From the NCBI GenBank assembly GCA_022829145.1, contig CM040763.1:3447842-3511841 (forward strand): a DNA stretch of 64,000 nt, read 5' to 3'. This DNA comes from Albula goreensis (Eukaryota > Chordata > Actinopteri > Albuliformes > Albulidae). A program made the translations under genes and the position numbers. Under the pieces are notes generated by a model, which saw nothing but the letters and a program-made list of their open reading frames with translations, did not search any database and was not told the origin of the DNA. Positions 28,201 to 38,400 of the stretch are shown piece by piece; positions within the stretch are counted from its first letter, which is position 1, and each line of letters starts with the position of its first letter.

Positions 28201-31200
28201 GTTTGCATATTCATGAGTGATGAATATTCATAAAAGTGTTTCATTGGACACTTTGAAATGAGCATATAACCCAGCAAAAAAGAAAATCTTTCCATGGCCC
28301 CAGCTCTTTTATTTAGAGCATACCTGTCAAAGGGTATATGATGTACAGGTGAAAAAAAGATACAACTTACTCAGTTTAAGAGAGAAAGAATATTTAAAAG
28401 AAAGATTTAACACGTTTATCAATGGGTCAGTTGTTCCAGGTTAATACATACGGGGATATGCATATATTAGTGTAATCTGAATTTCAACTGAATTTTAAGA
28501 GCTACACCATAAAATTCAAACTTCACGCAACAGGCTTAGCACAAAATCAAATTCTGAACAGAGCCATAACTGATGGCCAGTCATGCATTTTAGTATTCCC
28601 CTGTTTTTGACTCACAGTGGTTATTTAAGATCCCATGGCATTTTTCAGAATTGTATGCTATGTACCCTGATGTGCTGGTCAAATTATCACCAAAATTGTC
28701 TCTCTACAGCTTGTAGAGGCCTGATTGGATACACAGTCTCATGTAAAATGCCTACCCACAGTGTAACCGTGACTGTGAAAGAGTTCTCGGTTAGCCCACA
28801 TTGTTAAGTTAAAATAAGTTAAATTGTTATGGGCCTCCTCCCATTGCTGCATCTTCCTTCATTAATTAATCTCCTGGAACACCAGACACCAGTTGCTTGT
28901 TTTCACTGTGCAGTCCCCTGGCAAAGCTGGCATCGATACTGTGCTAGAGAACTCTGCTGATAACACAGCAAGTGTAGGCACATCATGGACACCAAAACAA
29001 ATACAAAAATGACTTTATATATTTTTATATGAATATTTTTGTTTTACCCCTTTATTATCCCTGTAACTAGCTTCTTGTGCTATGTTTATGCCAACCTACT
29101 GCAAGTCTGGCAAAAGCACAGCATAAACTCAGCTGTCATTTTTTGTATGTTTTGACCAAACACATCTGCTCAATGAAGGTGGGTCCAAGGTGAAAACGCT
29201 GATTTGCACCATGTATCAAATACGCCTCGCTTCTAAAGACCGTACTCTGTGAGTTCGACCCAGGGAGTAAGCGGTCACATCCTTGCCATGGCTGTTCTGT
29301 CAGTAAATTGCCATGGCTGTTGCTTCAGTAAATGGTGTTGTCTGGTGGCGAAGGGAGAACACTCTGAAATCTCTCTAAAACAGCCTTGGAATACCTGGTG
29401 ACTGTAACACTGCCTGCCCCTAGATGGCGCTATCATGAATTAGGCATTGTTCCCTGGGCCCTCCATTACCAGTCAGTAGGCTCTGCCCTGGCTCTGAGCC
29501 AGGCTGGAGGACTCATCAGGGCAGGGACAGGGATCCACCAACACTTACCACTGCTGAACCCTGAGACTTCTGGGGTCACCACCAGGTCATCTCAGAGTGT
29601 TTCATTTAATGGTTTGGGGTAACACGAACATCTCAGTCATTTCACAAAAACAGAAGCCGACAGCGAACTTTAAGACCAGATCTAAAAATAGAATTCAGTT
29701 TTGCTAATCAAATTCCCATTTCATGTTTTTAATCTATAGATTTAAAACAACCGAAACAATCTGTGGGTTTAGATTATCCTCTATTTGAACCTTTCATCAT
29801 GGTACTGTAGTTGTTTTTGAGAATCTTTTTACAATTCTCTAAGCTATGACTTCAATGAAAGAATCTTCAGTCGTCTGACAACGCCTTCTGAACTCATCAA
29901 ACAGGTGTAATGACTTTCATTTCTCTCCATCGCCTTATACATCGGCTGTATGAAGTGCTTTAATGAAATTGTCTCTCAAACACAAAGAATGAAAATCTCA
30001 TTCTTTTGTACCACTTAATCTAGACGGTTGTAAATTAAGAATACAAGACAGATATGGATGGTTGGTGGGCCTGGATCAAGGCTATCTGCATGGAAAAAAA
30101 CCCATTGTTCCCCATGTTCCCATATTTAATTATGTCTTTTTTTGTATAAATAGTAAGAGCTTTGTATCCTGGTCCGACACATAACCCTTTCACCTGGCTC
30201 TTCAAACTGGTACACTGTCCACAGTACACCTATGAGGTAAGTCCTCTGACCTGCGTTGGCTAACAAACACAAATATGTGTGCATGCAAAGCCTTATTTGT
30301 AGGTATAGAAAAATGGAGACTTTTTCTTTTCAAAACCAGAGCATGTTTGCATTTTTCCACACAAATGGCAGATACTTTATTTTACTTCATTTATGTATTC
30401 ATTTATAAATAAGTGTATTTCAAAACCAGATTCTTTAGTCAGGATTCAGTCAACATTTGACTTTAACTCTGACTCATAATTTAACTTTTGGTGAGTTCAG
30501 AAGTCATGAACATTAATTCACCAAACCCTGCTTATGGAGGAAAAGCATAACACTCCTACTCAGTAAAAGTTACAGACAGATGTTGGTGAATCCCAGCTTG
30601 TATGTTGAAAAGCTATTGTATTAGAGTGACAAAAGACATGCCTGAAAATCAACAACAAAAGTGAAAGTCCTTCAGAACCAGAGATGCACTGTGTTGATCC
30701 TGTGCAAATTCAGCTTGCAACCTGAAGGTTAAGCATAGACTCTACATAGCGTCTACTTCTGTTGAGCAAACAAACTTGTACGTTTATTCATGTAAATGAA
30801 TTTTGGCATTAAAACGATAATTTTAACAAAAATATAAAATGTTGTGGTCAGAATTGGATCACGTGGAGGAAAAGGCGGGGCAAGCAGCATGCAAATAAAA
30901 AACTCAAACAGTCTTCTGATCATTATGATCAGTAATTACACCTCTGATTGCTACAAGGGGCTCTCTCTCTCAAAGAAACGCATTCCAGCCCTGTTCACAT
31001 CTCCAGCGTTTGATTATGTGCTTTACCTCGTTCCTTCGGTGATTACACCTGACGCCAAAATGAAATTTGAACAAAACATTATTATTGCATTGAATGGCGC
31101 TGAGGGAAATGCCTGGTTATCTTGACAGTTTCCCATAATTTTAGTCACTGCTTATTATTATTATTAAATTGTTCCCAGAATGACACATTTTGGATCATGA

Positions 31201-31865
31201 AAAAAGTCACAAAGTAGTCCTAGATTTTTGTATAAAACAAGCTTATAACAACTAAACCACCGTTTGCTCTCCATGCTCTTCATAATCTGTCGATAGTAAA
31301 AAATGTGAAAAATAGCTAAATATCTGTAAAAAATGTGACTGAATTAATAACAAGTTTAAACTGTTTAATTTTAAACTGATATTGTTGCATTGGAGAAAAA
31401 TTGAATTAAAATTTGGCAAACCTGTGTTAATGCTACAAAGCCATAATATGTATGCAATATCACTGAGTAAATACTTTTGATAATTAATGAATATTTATTC
31501 ATGATTAGTCTTATTTCTAGTAAATGCTGGAGATATGTAATGCAGCGTCAGATTTTAATCAGTGTTTCCATTTGTTTCTCTATTTCTGCAACATTTAGAT
31601 TGGAGCCTGGATAAGTTTAGCCATCATGACTCAAACCGTCCCTGGTAAGTTACGTGTCTCATTTCTGTGCTTTTGAAAACAAAATAAGAGAAATGAACGT
31701 TAAAAAAAAATGAAGGTGGTGAAACCCTGTTGGTTAGTTGCAGTGTTTGCGGTGCTGGTGTCCGTTCAGATGCTACTCTGGGCGAGGAAGAGACATCACA
31801 AGTACCTGCGCCGGAGGAGCGGCAGCGGCCGTAGCAGGGCCGCAGTGATCCCTTTTATTCTGTAG
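5752..31865 (+). CDS. tecrl: trans-2,3-enoyl-CoA reductase-like (TECRL), 3' eleven exons, N-terminus outside window
   Basis: The CDS joins 5752-5803, 10190-10234, 15851-15954, 16903-17012, 17458-17563, 21339-21411, 23812-23855, 26094-26151, 30154-30236, 31599-31644 and 31744-31865. These total 843 nt, or 280 residues plus TAG, with GT-AG introns and matching phases throughout. The product resembles human TECRL more than TECR: for example [55 protein letters not shown] and a terminal VIPFIL. From family knowledge, TECR is the ER multi-pass reductase of the last step of very-long-chain fatty acid elongation; it has an N-terminal ubiquitin-like domain and a C-terminal steroid 5-alpha-reductase-type membrane domain. 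TECRL is its muscle/heart paralogue, linked in humans to arrhythmia. The catalytic-type motif CPQYTYE is present at the end of exon 30154-30236. About 20-80 N-terminal residues are missing to the left. Teleosts carry several tecrl-like copies, so the exact paralogue is not certain. Confidence 0.93.
6589..6602 (+). promoter_or_regulatory. candidate CTCF site
   Basis: CCACCAGGGGGCAG fits the core CTCF consensus CCASYAGRKGGCRS at every position. It lies in a tecrl intron. Occupancy is not shown by sequence. Confidence 0.5.
8945..9190 (+). mobile_element. degenerate SINE-A copy (tRNA-derived)
   Basis: The head resembles GCAGTGTAGTATAATGGTTA (here diverged), with a GTTCAAGTCCC B-box-like sequence. 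The tail AAGTCACTCTAGAG...TCTGCTAAATG...TGTAATGG matches the other SINE-A copies in reverse orientation. Both ends are recognisable, so it looks near full length. Confidence 0.65.
10190..10234 (+). CDS. tecrl: tecrl exon
   Basis: A 45-nt exon between TTTTGCGCAG and GTAAGT. With the split Cys codon it reads [15 protein letters not shown], matching the CPKWYPSR segment of human TECRL. It ends one base into an Asn codon completed by the next exon. It sits about 90 bp upstream of a SINE fragment. Confidence 0.9.
10322..10383 (-). mobile_element. 5'-truncated SINE-A tail
   Basis: An ATTAC repeat followed by GGCATTTAGCAGACGCTC and TTATCCAGAG, the conserved 3' tail of a common teleost SINE, in minus orientation. 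Only the tail is present. It lies about 90 bp after a tecrl exon. Confidence 0.75.
11634..11762. repeat. CA/TA compound microsatellite
   Basis: Alternating CA and TA tracts in a tecrl intron. Confidence 0.95.
12284..12297 (-). promoter_or_regulatory. candidate CTCF site
   Basis: The minus strand reads CCAGTAGGGGGCAG, a full match to the core CTCF consensus. It points toward the plus-strand site at 6589. Confidence 0.5.
12930..13330. promoter_or_regulatory. GC-rich, CpG-rich island in a tecrl intron
   Basis: A sharp GC rise in an AT-rich intron, with a GGGC tetramer run near 13120-13140 and many CpGs. There is no coding similarity. It could be an internal promoter, an enhancer or a simple GC repeat. 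Confidence 0.4.
14307..14792. repeat. 81-bp minisatellite, six copies
   Basis: Units starting GTCAATG(T/A)AGAG(C/A)AGTGACTG begin at 14307, 14388, 14469, 14550, 14631 and 14712, an exact 81-bp spacing. The copies differ at only a few positions. Since 81 is a multiple of three, frames stay open through the array on both strands, giving spurious ORFs of 176 (+) and 211 (-) residues. It lies in the tecrl intron between exons 10190-10234 and 15851-15954. Confidence 0.95.
15851..15954 (+). CDS. tecrl: tecrl exon (end of ubiquitin-like region)
   Basis: A 104-nt exon flanked by GACCCTGCAG and GTAAGT. After the split Asn codon it reads [17 protein letters not shown], then [17 protein letters not shown]. 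It corresponds to the GGPFLKD to TDLGQQVSW part of human TECRL, where the ubiquitin-like fold meets the membrane domain. It ends in phase 0, and a CA repeat begins about 50 bp downstream. Confidence 0.93.
16008..16282. repeat. CA-rich degenerate microsatellite
   Basis: Several CA tracts separated by degenerate CA-rich sequence, in the short intron between two tecrl exons. Confidence 0.93.
16903..17012 (+). CDS. tecrl: tecrl exon (first membrane segment)
   Basis: A 110-nt exon with acceptor CATCCGCAG and donor GTAAGT. It begins [20 protein letters not shown], a hydrophobic membrane segment closely matching human TECRL, and continues through [15 protein letters not shown] to two bases of a His codon. 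Confidence 0.95.
17458..17563 (+). CDS. tecrl: tecrl exon
   Basis: A 106-nt exon after CCAAAAG, with donor GTACTG. It completes the split His codon and encodes [18 protein letters not shown] followed by [17 protein letters not shown]. The [12 protein letters not shown] motif is a hallmark of TECR and TECRL. It ends in phase 0. Confidence 0.95.
20412..20443. repeat. (CAAT)n microsatellite
   Basis: Short tandem CAAT/ATCA tetranucleotides just upstream of the GT repeat. Confidence 0.9.
20479..20735. repeat. GT repeat with interspersed GTGAGT units
   Basis: GT dinucleotides broken by repeated GTGAGTGAGTGCG blocks. It contains about eleven GTGAGT hexamers on the + strand, inside a tecrl intron. 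Confidence 0.95.
21339..21411 (+). CDS. tecrl: tecrl exon
   Basis: A 73-nt exon after TTCCACAG with donor GTGAGT. It encodes [15 protein letters not shown] then INHPLYTPP, near-identical to the family signature. It ends one base into a Tyr codon. A long GT repeat rich in GTGAGT lies about 600 bp upstream in the same intron. Confidence 0.96.
21830..22280. promoter_or_regulatory. GC-rich island with GC boxes and CCAAT motifs
   Basis: Tandem GC boxes (GGGGCGGGGCGGGGCG at 21902-21917) and an ATTGG (inverted CCAAT) near 21996 sit in a CpG-rich stretch about 1.5 kb upstream of the tecrl exon at 23812. It is promoter-like in composition, but no transcript is shown. Confidence 0.4.
23014..23044. other. 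perfect 10-bp hairpin
   Basis: CATGTTAGCT and AGCTAACATG are exact reverse complements around an 11-nt AT-rich loop, in a tecrl intron. Confidence 0.75.
23303..23525 (-). mobile_element. SINE-A copy, near full length
   Basis: The tail (GGCATTTAAGGAGACG, TTATCCAGAGCGAC) is on the left. The tRNA-like head (GGGAATTGGACTGGCAAC, CCCTAACCATTATACTACAC) is on the right, so it reads on the minus strand. Confidence 0.75.
23812..23855 (+). CDS. tecrl: tecrl micro-exon
   Basis: A 44-nt exon preceded by a long T tract ending in TAG and followed by GTAAGT. After the split Tyr it encodes [14 protein letters not shown], aligning to the NRQITVSAINFL stretch of human TECRL. It ends in phase 0. Confidence 0.88.
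26094..26151 (+). CDS. tecrl: tecrl exon
   Basis: A 58-nt exon after TTCAACAG with donor GTAAGT. It encodes [19 protein letters not shown] plus the first base of a Val codon, matching the CEAGN motif of TECRL. A TA-flanked MITE begins only 99 bp downstream of the donor. The joined protein is one residue shorter than human TECRL near this junction. Confidence 0.9.
26251..26558. mobile_element. 308-bp MITE with TIRs and TA target duplication
   Basis: The left end CAGGAGTCCTCGACTTACGA and the right end TCGTAACCCGAGGACTTCCTG are imperfect inverted repeats. TA flanks both sides (26249-26250 and 26559-26560), as expected for the Tc1/mariner/pogo superfamily. There is no transposase. It starts 99 bp after a tecrl splice donor. 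Confidence 0.8.
28052..28082. other. perfect 12-bp hairpin
   Basis: AAACTGGTGGCA and TGCCACCAGTTT are exact reverse complements around a 7-nt loop. It lies in a tecrl intron. Confidence 0.8.
29417..29430 (+). promoter_or_regulatory. weaker candidate CTCF site
   Basis: CCCCTAGATGGCGC matches the core CTCF consensus except at the third position. It lies in a tecrl intron. Confidence 0.3.
30154..30236 (+). CDS. tecrl: tecrl exon with CPQYTYE motif
   Basis: An 83-nt exon after AAATAG with donor GTAAGT. It encodes [19 protein letters not shown] then [13 protein letters not shown] and CPxYTYE are the most conserved motifs of the reductase domain. From yeast Tsc13 work, a Tyr in this motif is needed for activity, and both Tyr residues are kept here. 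Confidence 0.95.
31599..31644 (+). CDS. tecrl: tecrl exon
   Basis: A 46-nt exon after CATTTAG with donor GTAAGT. It encodes [15 protein letters not shown] plus the first base of a Val codon, matching GSWISFTVMTQTLP of human TECRL. The next intron is only 99 bp. Confidence 0.94.
31744..31865 (+). CDS. tecrl: tecrl terminal exon
   Basis: The last exon follows GTTAGTTGCAG and ends in TAG at 31863-31865. It encodes a membrane segment ([20 protein letters not shown]), a basic Gly/Ser/Arg stretch ([11 protein letters not shown]) and the terminal AAVIPFIL. The final IPFIL is the expected family ending. The stretch before it lacks the aromatic residues seen in human TECR and TECRL and is more GC-rich than its surroundings. 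No canonical AATAAA was noticed close downstream. Confidence 0.93.
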
Positions 31866-33280
31866 ACTCCAGCGTCAGGCCCAGCGAAAGAGCGGCCGGC
31901 CTGCCTGCCGAACGCGGAATAATGCATGAGCTCCCGGAACATGGAGGGCCAAGAACAGCTCAAGAACTGCAACATTTATGGAATTCTAATGATGTCCTTT
32001 AATACAGTAGAAGGGGATGGGGGTGGGGTGTGTGGAGTTGGGGGGGGGGGGGTTTGGTGGCAAAGGGAAACGCATTGGCGTGGCACTGGGTTCAGGGGCT
32101 GGACTTCCACTGGCAGTGACTGGGAGCGCAGATGGGGAATGGAGGTGTTTCAGGCCACATGCTGGGAGGGGAACCGGCAAGTCCTTTTAGACAGGTGAAG
32201 CTGCATGTGGGCAGGAGAGGGTAACTACCTATCCTGAACACTGTTCCTGAACACTGCTCAGCCGCATGTGTAAAATGTATGGTCATGTTCTTTAAATCGT
32301 TTTACCTGTGATTCCTGAAGATCTTTGAATGCTCAATAATGTTTGTGTGCATCTGCAACCCCCCCTTAAACTTGGAAGAGCACCAAGAAACACATGATGT
32401 TAGCTGCTATTTCCGTTCACTCTGCAGTCCATCAGCTGCGCTTGCACAGGTATTAGCCCCTTTCAGTAGCTGTGCGTTCTGAGTGTCTGTAGCCAGCACT
32501 GTCCTTCCAGTACTCCCTTTCTGCACTAGGGAAGTCAACGCAAAGGGACTTTACTCAAGATCATGAGCATGCGATTACAGTTAGCTTGATAACAAAATGA
32601 TAGTGCATGATAGTAATGATCTTTCACCGGAAATATAATGAGAACCCAGACTATGGTACGATTTCGAGTGGTGTAGGCACCCCTGCGGGTTGATTTTGAA
32701 CAGGCAAACAAGCTGTCTTTGGCATGGAGCTTTGGGCGCTAACTTGCACAAGCTTTTGCCCTGGCTGGAAAGTGACAGCTGAGTGTCTGGAAGACGCTTC
32801 ACGTGTAGCTGGTGCATGCTGATTGTGGGTGCCCCGAATCCACCAGGAGGGGTGGCTGGTGTGCAATGAGATAGGGGTGTCCCGCTCACTGCAGTCCCCC
32901 CCCTTTATAGGTGATGCAATGGCTCATTAAGCGCCGCCCTGCAGGCCAAAGACGGAACTGTCATGGTTTGGATTTGATACAAGGCTGTGGGGCCCATCAA
33001 CACACTATAACAATGTTTTTTGCTTCTGGTTCAGACAGATATTCTGTTTATTGATTGATTTATTTATTTATTTGCTAAACAATTCACCTCCTATAATTCT
33101 GAGCAGTATTGCAGAAATATTGCTCAGCCATGGGTTTCACTCAGAGAAAAAGTTTACTTTGCTAACTGTAGATTTTTAAAGACTGTCCAAAACTCCAGGA
33201 ATTCTGTAGCCTGATCTGAAAGTGAAACTATTTTAGAGATAAAAATGAATTTTACATATAACCTCATGAATCCACAAGCA

Positions 33281-33611
<331 letters not shown>

Positions 33612-35163
33612 AAGCATTTACATTTGTGTGTACACACACACGATTTTATTGAAATTTTCACCAATGATAAATATCTGTCCCTGGGGACACACTGTTTACT
33701 TAATTGTATGTTGGTGCAGAAACTTTTACGTGGAAGATGTACAGTACAAAATGAGTTGGGACAGTTGAAATTTGCCCTTCTTTATGTATTGCAACACAAG
33801 AGACACAACAAGGTGATATCCGAAGCACAGAGAAGAGAGACGGAGCTACAGAAAACCACTCAAATATGAGCCCTTTAGCAGAGTGAGAAGCGCAGAACTT
33901 GAGTGCAGCCGTATAAACTTCAAGTTTGAATCGCTATTTTTAAAACAGCCCCAACAAATCACAGAGCAAACAGAGCACAGGATTTCAAAATTAAACTCAA
34001 ACTCCTATGACAATGTGTGCAAATGTTTAATCATCTGTTGTTGCATGAAGCAATATTCAGTACAAATATGATTCATAATTCCTCATTGCAAACAAGTTTG
34101 TAAAGCGGAAACATCGGACAGCCTACCAATTATTTTGAAATCACAAAATAATCTGTATTGTTTAAACTGCGTACACAACAGGAAGCCCCATTTGAATGAG
34201 AAAAAAGTGCCTAGTGCAAGATATTGCTTACCAGCTAACAGAGTTTTTTTATGTGGTTTAAAGGGTATTACAAAAGTACATGAATCCAATGTAAACATAC
34301 AATCCAAAATATTATTAAGACTTTTCCCATTCTTCCATAACAGAAATATAGTACATATTTAAAACAATATTTATACATTGAAAATGTGCAAAGCTGAAAG
34401 CCTAAAAACAGTGTTTGTTGGTACATAAAGTCCTGAGTTAAGTATTAGAATTCTGAGGAAAAACTTCTTCAAACAGGAAGGTAAATATCCACACCTTATG
34501 CAGCACAGTACATACAGTGCTTTCAGTGAAAAGTTGCACTGAGTACTTAGCAGCTGGCAGGTTTTTCCTCCTGACGTGAACCCCTCCAAAGTATTCCATT
34601 TGTCCCCATTTGAACCGGAGGAAATTGAGTAGTTTGTAGAGTTCGTAAGAGGATGGACACACCAACTGCAGATCACAGAAGGCGGACATAGAAGGAGTAA
34701 TTGCTTTATAAGGTCTACATTTGTGCATCTCTTTTTGAAACTCTTTAATATTTTACTGTTTTGAATATTTAATCTGCGCTGTACTAGCTCTGTAATGTGC
34801 AGCAGAGTCACCTTAACCCTGTTCAGCCAATCTTTTGATGTTTTTTTGGAAAATTGGTGTGGATATTTGAAAGTATGTAAAAGCATGTAAAAATTCACTT
34901 TTATTTCTGTGAATGTATGTGATGTTTTGCTTAAATCTTTGCAAGCATCAAAGTCAAAAGTGAGCAGAAATAAATTCATAATGCCTTGGTTTGTATGCAT
35001 CTATAAAAATTTGGCTAACATTTTTTGTTTTAAAAATATACACTGTGCATGTTTAAATAATTTTATTTAAAAATAATATAAGGTACATATAATAATGCAC
35101 TGCTTTCTCTTCGGCTAAATATATATACTATATATAAATTTACTACAATTACAAAAATGTGCT

Positions 35164-35182
35164 TTTATTCATTTGTTTTATT
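35164..35182 (-). terminator. candidate poly(A) signals of the ABCA gene
   Basis: Two AATAAA hexamers on the minus strand (complement of TTTATT at 35177-35182 and 35164-35169) lie 100-120 nt downstream of the stop codon. They would give a very short 3'UTR. Further AATAAA copies lie lower, for example near 34900, so a longer 3'UTR is also possible. Confidence 0.45.
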
Positions 35183-35281
35183 CATTATTATTATTATGAT
35201 TAAGTGCTAGCTGGTACCAATGAGGTACTGTTGAAGCTGTCCCTGAGGATATTTCCACTTCCTGGATTGAGCCCCCAGGCC

Positions 35282-35416
35282 TTACACAGTCACGGTGGGG
35301 CTGGGACTCTGCAGGGGTTCCATGGGCATCTCACCCGTCAGCACATCCTCCACCGGCTCCTCCATCCCCAGGGACTCGTCCTCCTCATGCTGGTGCCGGG
35401 CGAAATTGACAAAGAC
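35282..35416 (-). CDS. ABCA gene terminal exon
   Basis: The acceptor is CAG at 35417-35419 (complement) and the stop TAA occupies 35282-35284. It encodes [17 protein letters not shown], an acidic tail, and ends PSPTVTV. The VFVNFA motif is conserved in ABCA1 and ABCA4; in ABCA1 it is known to matter for lipid efflux. The tail is shorter than in ABCA1 and lacks its terminal ESYV. Confidence 0.93.
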   Translation of the reverse strand, partial: VFVNFARHQHEEDESLGMEEPVEDVLTGEMPMEPLQSPSPTVTV

Positions 35417-38400
35417 CTGCAAACACAGCGAGGGACTCGGTCACAAACAGTGGAAAGGGCCCAGGTGGGATGAACTTTAACTGCAAAAGGCAGCTCCCAT
35501 ATTAATTCATAACACTCCCCAGTCCCAGTGTTAGAAGATCAAGTCAATGTTAAAGCTCATGAATGAAACCCCCCCCAGTGAGCCCCCCTCATCCCGTTTC
35601 CTGAGCATCCATCTTCCTATGCCCGCTTTTTGTTTTTCGCACAACTTCTGAGAGACCTTTCCTCCTGTTTTCACATTTTCAGCCAGTATGGTTCACCAAA
35701 GTGTATGCCAGGCCCACTGTGGCAAAATCCTCTGGAGCATGTAGCCATTCGCTACTTAACTGAAACTGGTGTACAATTCAGCACTGTATACATGTATCTA
35801 ACGAGCTCATGGATATGTGACTTTGTTAGAAGATCCGGGATGGAGATGTGGCATGCAGTCTCAAGCATTTATGCATAAAAGCACTGATTGCCAAGTACCA
35901 TTGCTCAGAGACATTGATGCTAACGATGCTAGCTGTCGCTGGATGTAGAAGTTAGAGGGTCAACTCTTCTTTGAATGTTTAATACATCACCTTTATCAGA
36001 AAAAAATATGACATCACTTTTTGGTGGACTGTCAGTCAAAGGCAGTCTTGATCTGAAGCAGCTTTATGTGTAGAAATACATTTCCGTGGAACAAAACCAT
36101 AAGAAACCCTTGAAATGAATAAATGATTAAAAAAAACATGTACCTTTGCGGATGTACAAAGGTAACAGGATATGGATGTAAAGCATGTGAAGGATTAAAA
36201 AATGAATTATGTGATTAATAATGTTACGTATCTCTAATGTGGAGAGAGTTGAGTGCATCTGGTTATGTGTTTTGATATGTGCGTAGGCTTATATCTTAGG
36301 GCCAGGGTTTGCTTGTTTCATTCAGCTCAAGAAATATATGGAATTTGAGATAAAGTATCATTTTCTGAGCTGTAATTCTTTTTTTTTTGATGAACATCAG
36401 GGAGAATAAAAACTGTACCTTGGCAGCTTCACCTACTCTTTCTTCCCATCCCTCCCACACATAAACCACTGTCTTTAGAGCCTCGCTCGGAGAAAATGTA
36501 CTCCTCTAAATGAATGCCTGAGATTAAGATTTTTTTCATGCGTGTTATTTCGTTTTAAAAGAAAGGAGATGTTCTGCCAATTGGCAAACCCATCCTGGTT
36601 TCAGATTATTTTTCCTGCGTCAATTAGAAAAAAAAAGGAAAAGGAAAAAAAAAAGAATGCAATAAGTTTTGAATGAGAACCCTCGGTGTCAGATGGGGTT
36701 TGTGATGTCACAGAGGAATAATACAGCGCTGTTCACAGCAGTTCAGGTTCTTACATGCTGGGCTGTCGGCATCAAACAGCTCTACATGAAAGTATCCATG
36801 CTTTCCTTCAACACTGGTATATTCTAAAATAGCAGACATCCATTGTTTCTGAAAATTTGGAGTCTTCATAAGGTCCTTTAAAATGATGCCTGCGGTTCTG
36901 TTACCTTCAACTGGATGCATAATGTTTAATATACGATTTAGGCTAAGGCATGCACTTCTAATTAAAACAAAGCTAGCATCGAAGCGCATGCCTTAGCCTG
37001 AATCGTATATTAAATACTGTGCATCTATTTGAAGGCAACAGAATCACAGGCATAATTTTAAAGGACCTTATGAAGACATATAGAGAGATCTGTTCAAATG
37101 AAAGATGCTGCAATAGTGGCTTGATAAGTCTCTCTGTGGAAAGCAGCTATGTCTGATCTGGACAGGTGATTACTGACAACCATCTTTAAACCATAAATAC
37201 AAAAATGTTACTTTTTTCCTAAATAAATGCATTTGCATAAAAGAAAATATGATTTCTAAGACTAAATACCACATGACTAGTTTCTTTTTAGTAATCTAGT
37301 GCATCTTTAACAAGTATGCAAATTATTCTCGGAAGTGACCATAAGTGCAGATAAGAAATAAAAATATGAACAGATAATGAACACTTGAAAAAAAAAAACA
37401 AACAAGAGTGGTTATACACTGGATTCAGTACTGAGAAATTATTGATGTATTGAAATTACTGAACAATGTATAAATTAACGACTTACTATATGATTTATAA
37501 TTTTGGAAAATCTTGTATACTTAATTATGTATTGTTCAGTCTGAAATACAAAACTAGACATTCTTTTGCACAGTTAATAGTTAACAGTATTTCTGCAGAC
37601 TGAACCGCATCGCTGATTCAAGCTTGATCCTTTCGTCAGTTCAGATCAAACAATATTTTTTGTAGATTAGGTTTAAAGATTTTCTGGTTCAACACGTCAT
37701 GCATACATAATTCATTCGGTTCATCTTTTTTTTTGTTGGATTCCTGTTCTTCCAGAAATGGGAAGCGTGTTTTCCTGAGGAATGGAGAACCCCTCTGCTG
37801 TGTAATGATGTGAAAAGTGCGCGGGTTTGCAGACCGCTTTCCCCTCACAGTTGAGTGGACGGCTGGCCTTTCTGGCCCCTCCAAATGGTGTGCTGAGCTG
37901 TATATGAGTTTCTCTGCTTCCCTGGACCCCTTCATTCTCCTGGTAAATGTAAGCGTGTGTGGCCTGGAGTCCCAGGGCTCTGTTTTAATGGTCCAGGTTC
38001 ATGGTGCACTGGTCAAAATGCCGCATATTACCTTCAGTAATTGCCGGCATGTTGGTTATTGATCAGTCTCTTAGAGCGGCGTGGAGGATTTCTGACCCAG
38101 TCCTCTGCGCATACCTGCTTCGGCTCGGTGACATTTGTGGGTTTTCAAGCATGAACTGTTCATTTTAGGCCCTACAGTGACATTCCGATGGAGTCTGGAC
38201 TTCGACCTAGCCATAAGACTTAAAAACGTCTTGTTCTTCAAGCCATACAGACGTAGGCTTACTAAGGTGTCTGGGGTCATTGTCTGGCTACATGACGCAA
38301 CTGCAATTTCATGGGCGGCTGGTCTGACATTCTCTTGGACAATTTTCTTACGTGGAGAATTGAATTAGTAAAAGTCGTACTTTTGATGCGCCCGTCCACA

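Larger units (their letters stand above)
17564..30153 (+). other. tecrl introns between exons 17458-17563 and 30154-30236
   Basis: Four introns (17564-21338, 21412-23811, 23856-26093 and 26152-30153). They hold a GT repeat with GTGAGT units at 20479-20735, a CAAT repeat at 20412-20443, a GC-rich island near 21830-22280, a hairpin at 23014-23044, a SINE-A copy at 23303-23525, a TA-flanked MITE at 26251-26558 and a perfect hairpin at 28052-28082. No other gene was recognised. Confidence 0.7.

Noticed and set aside
34371-35000. Minus-strand ORF of 209 residues downstream of the ABCA stop codon
   Set aside because: It has no family motif and lies in the AT-rich 3' flank or 3'UTR of the ABCA gene.
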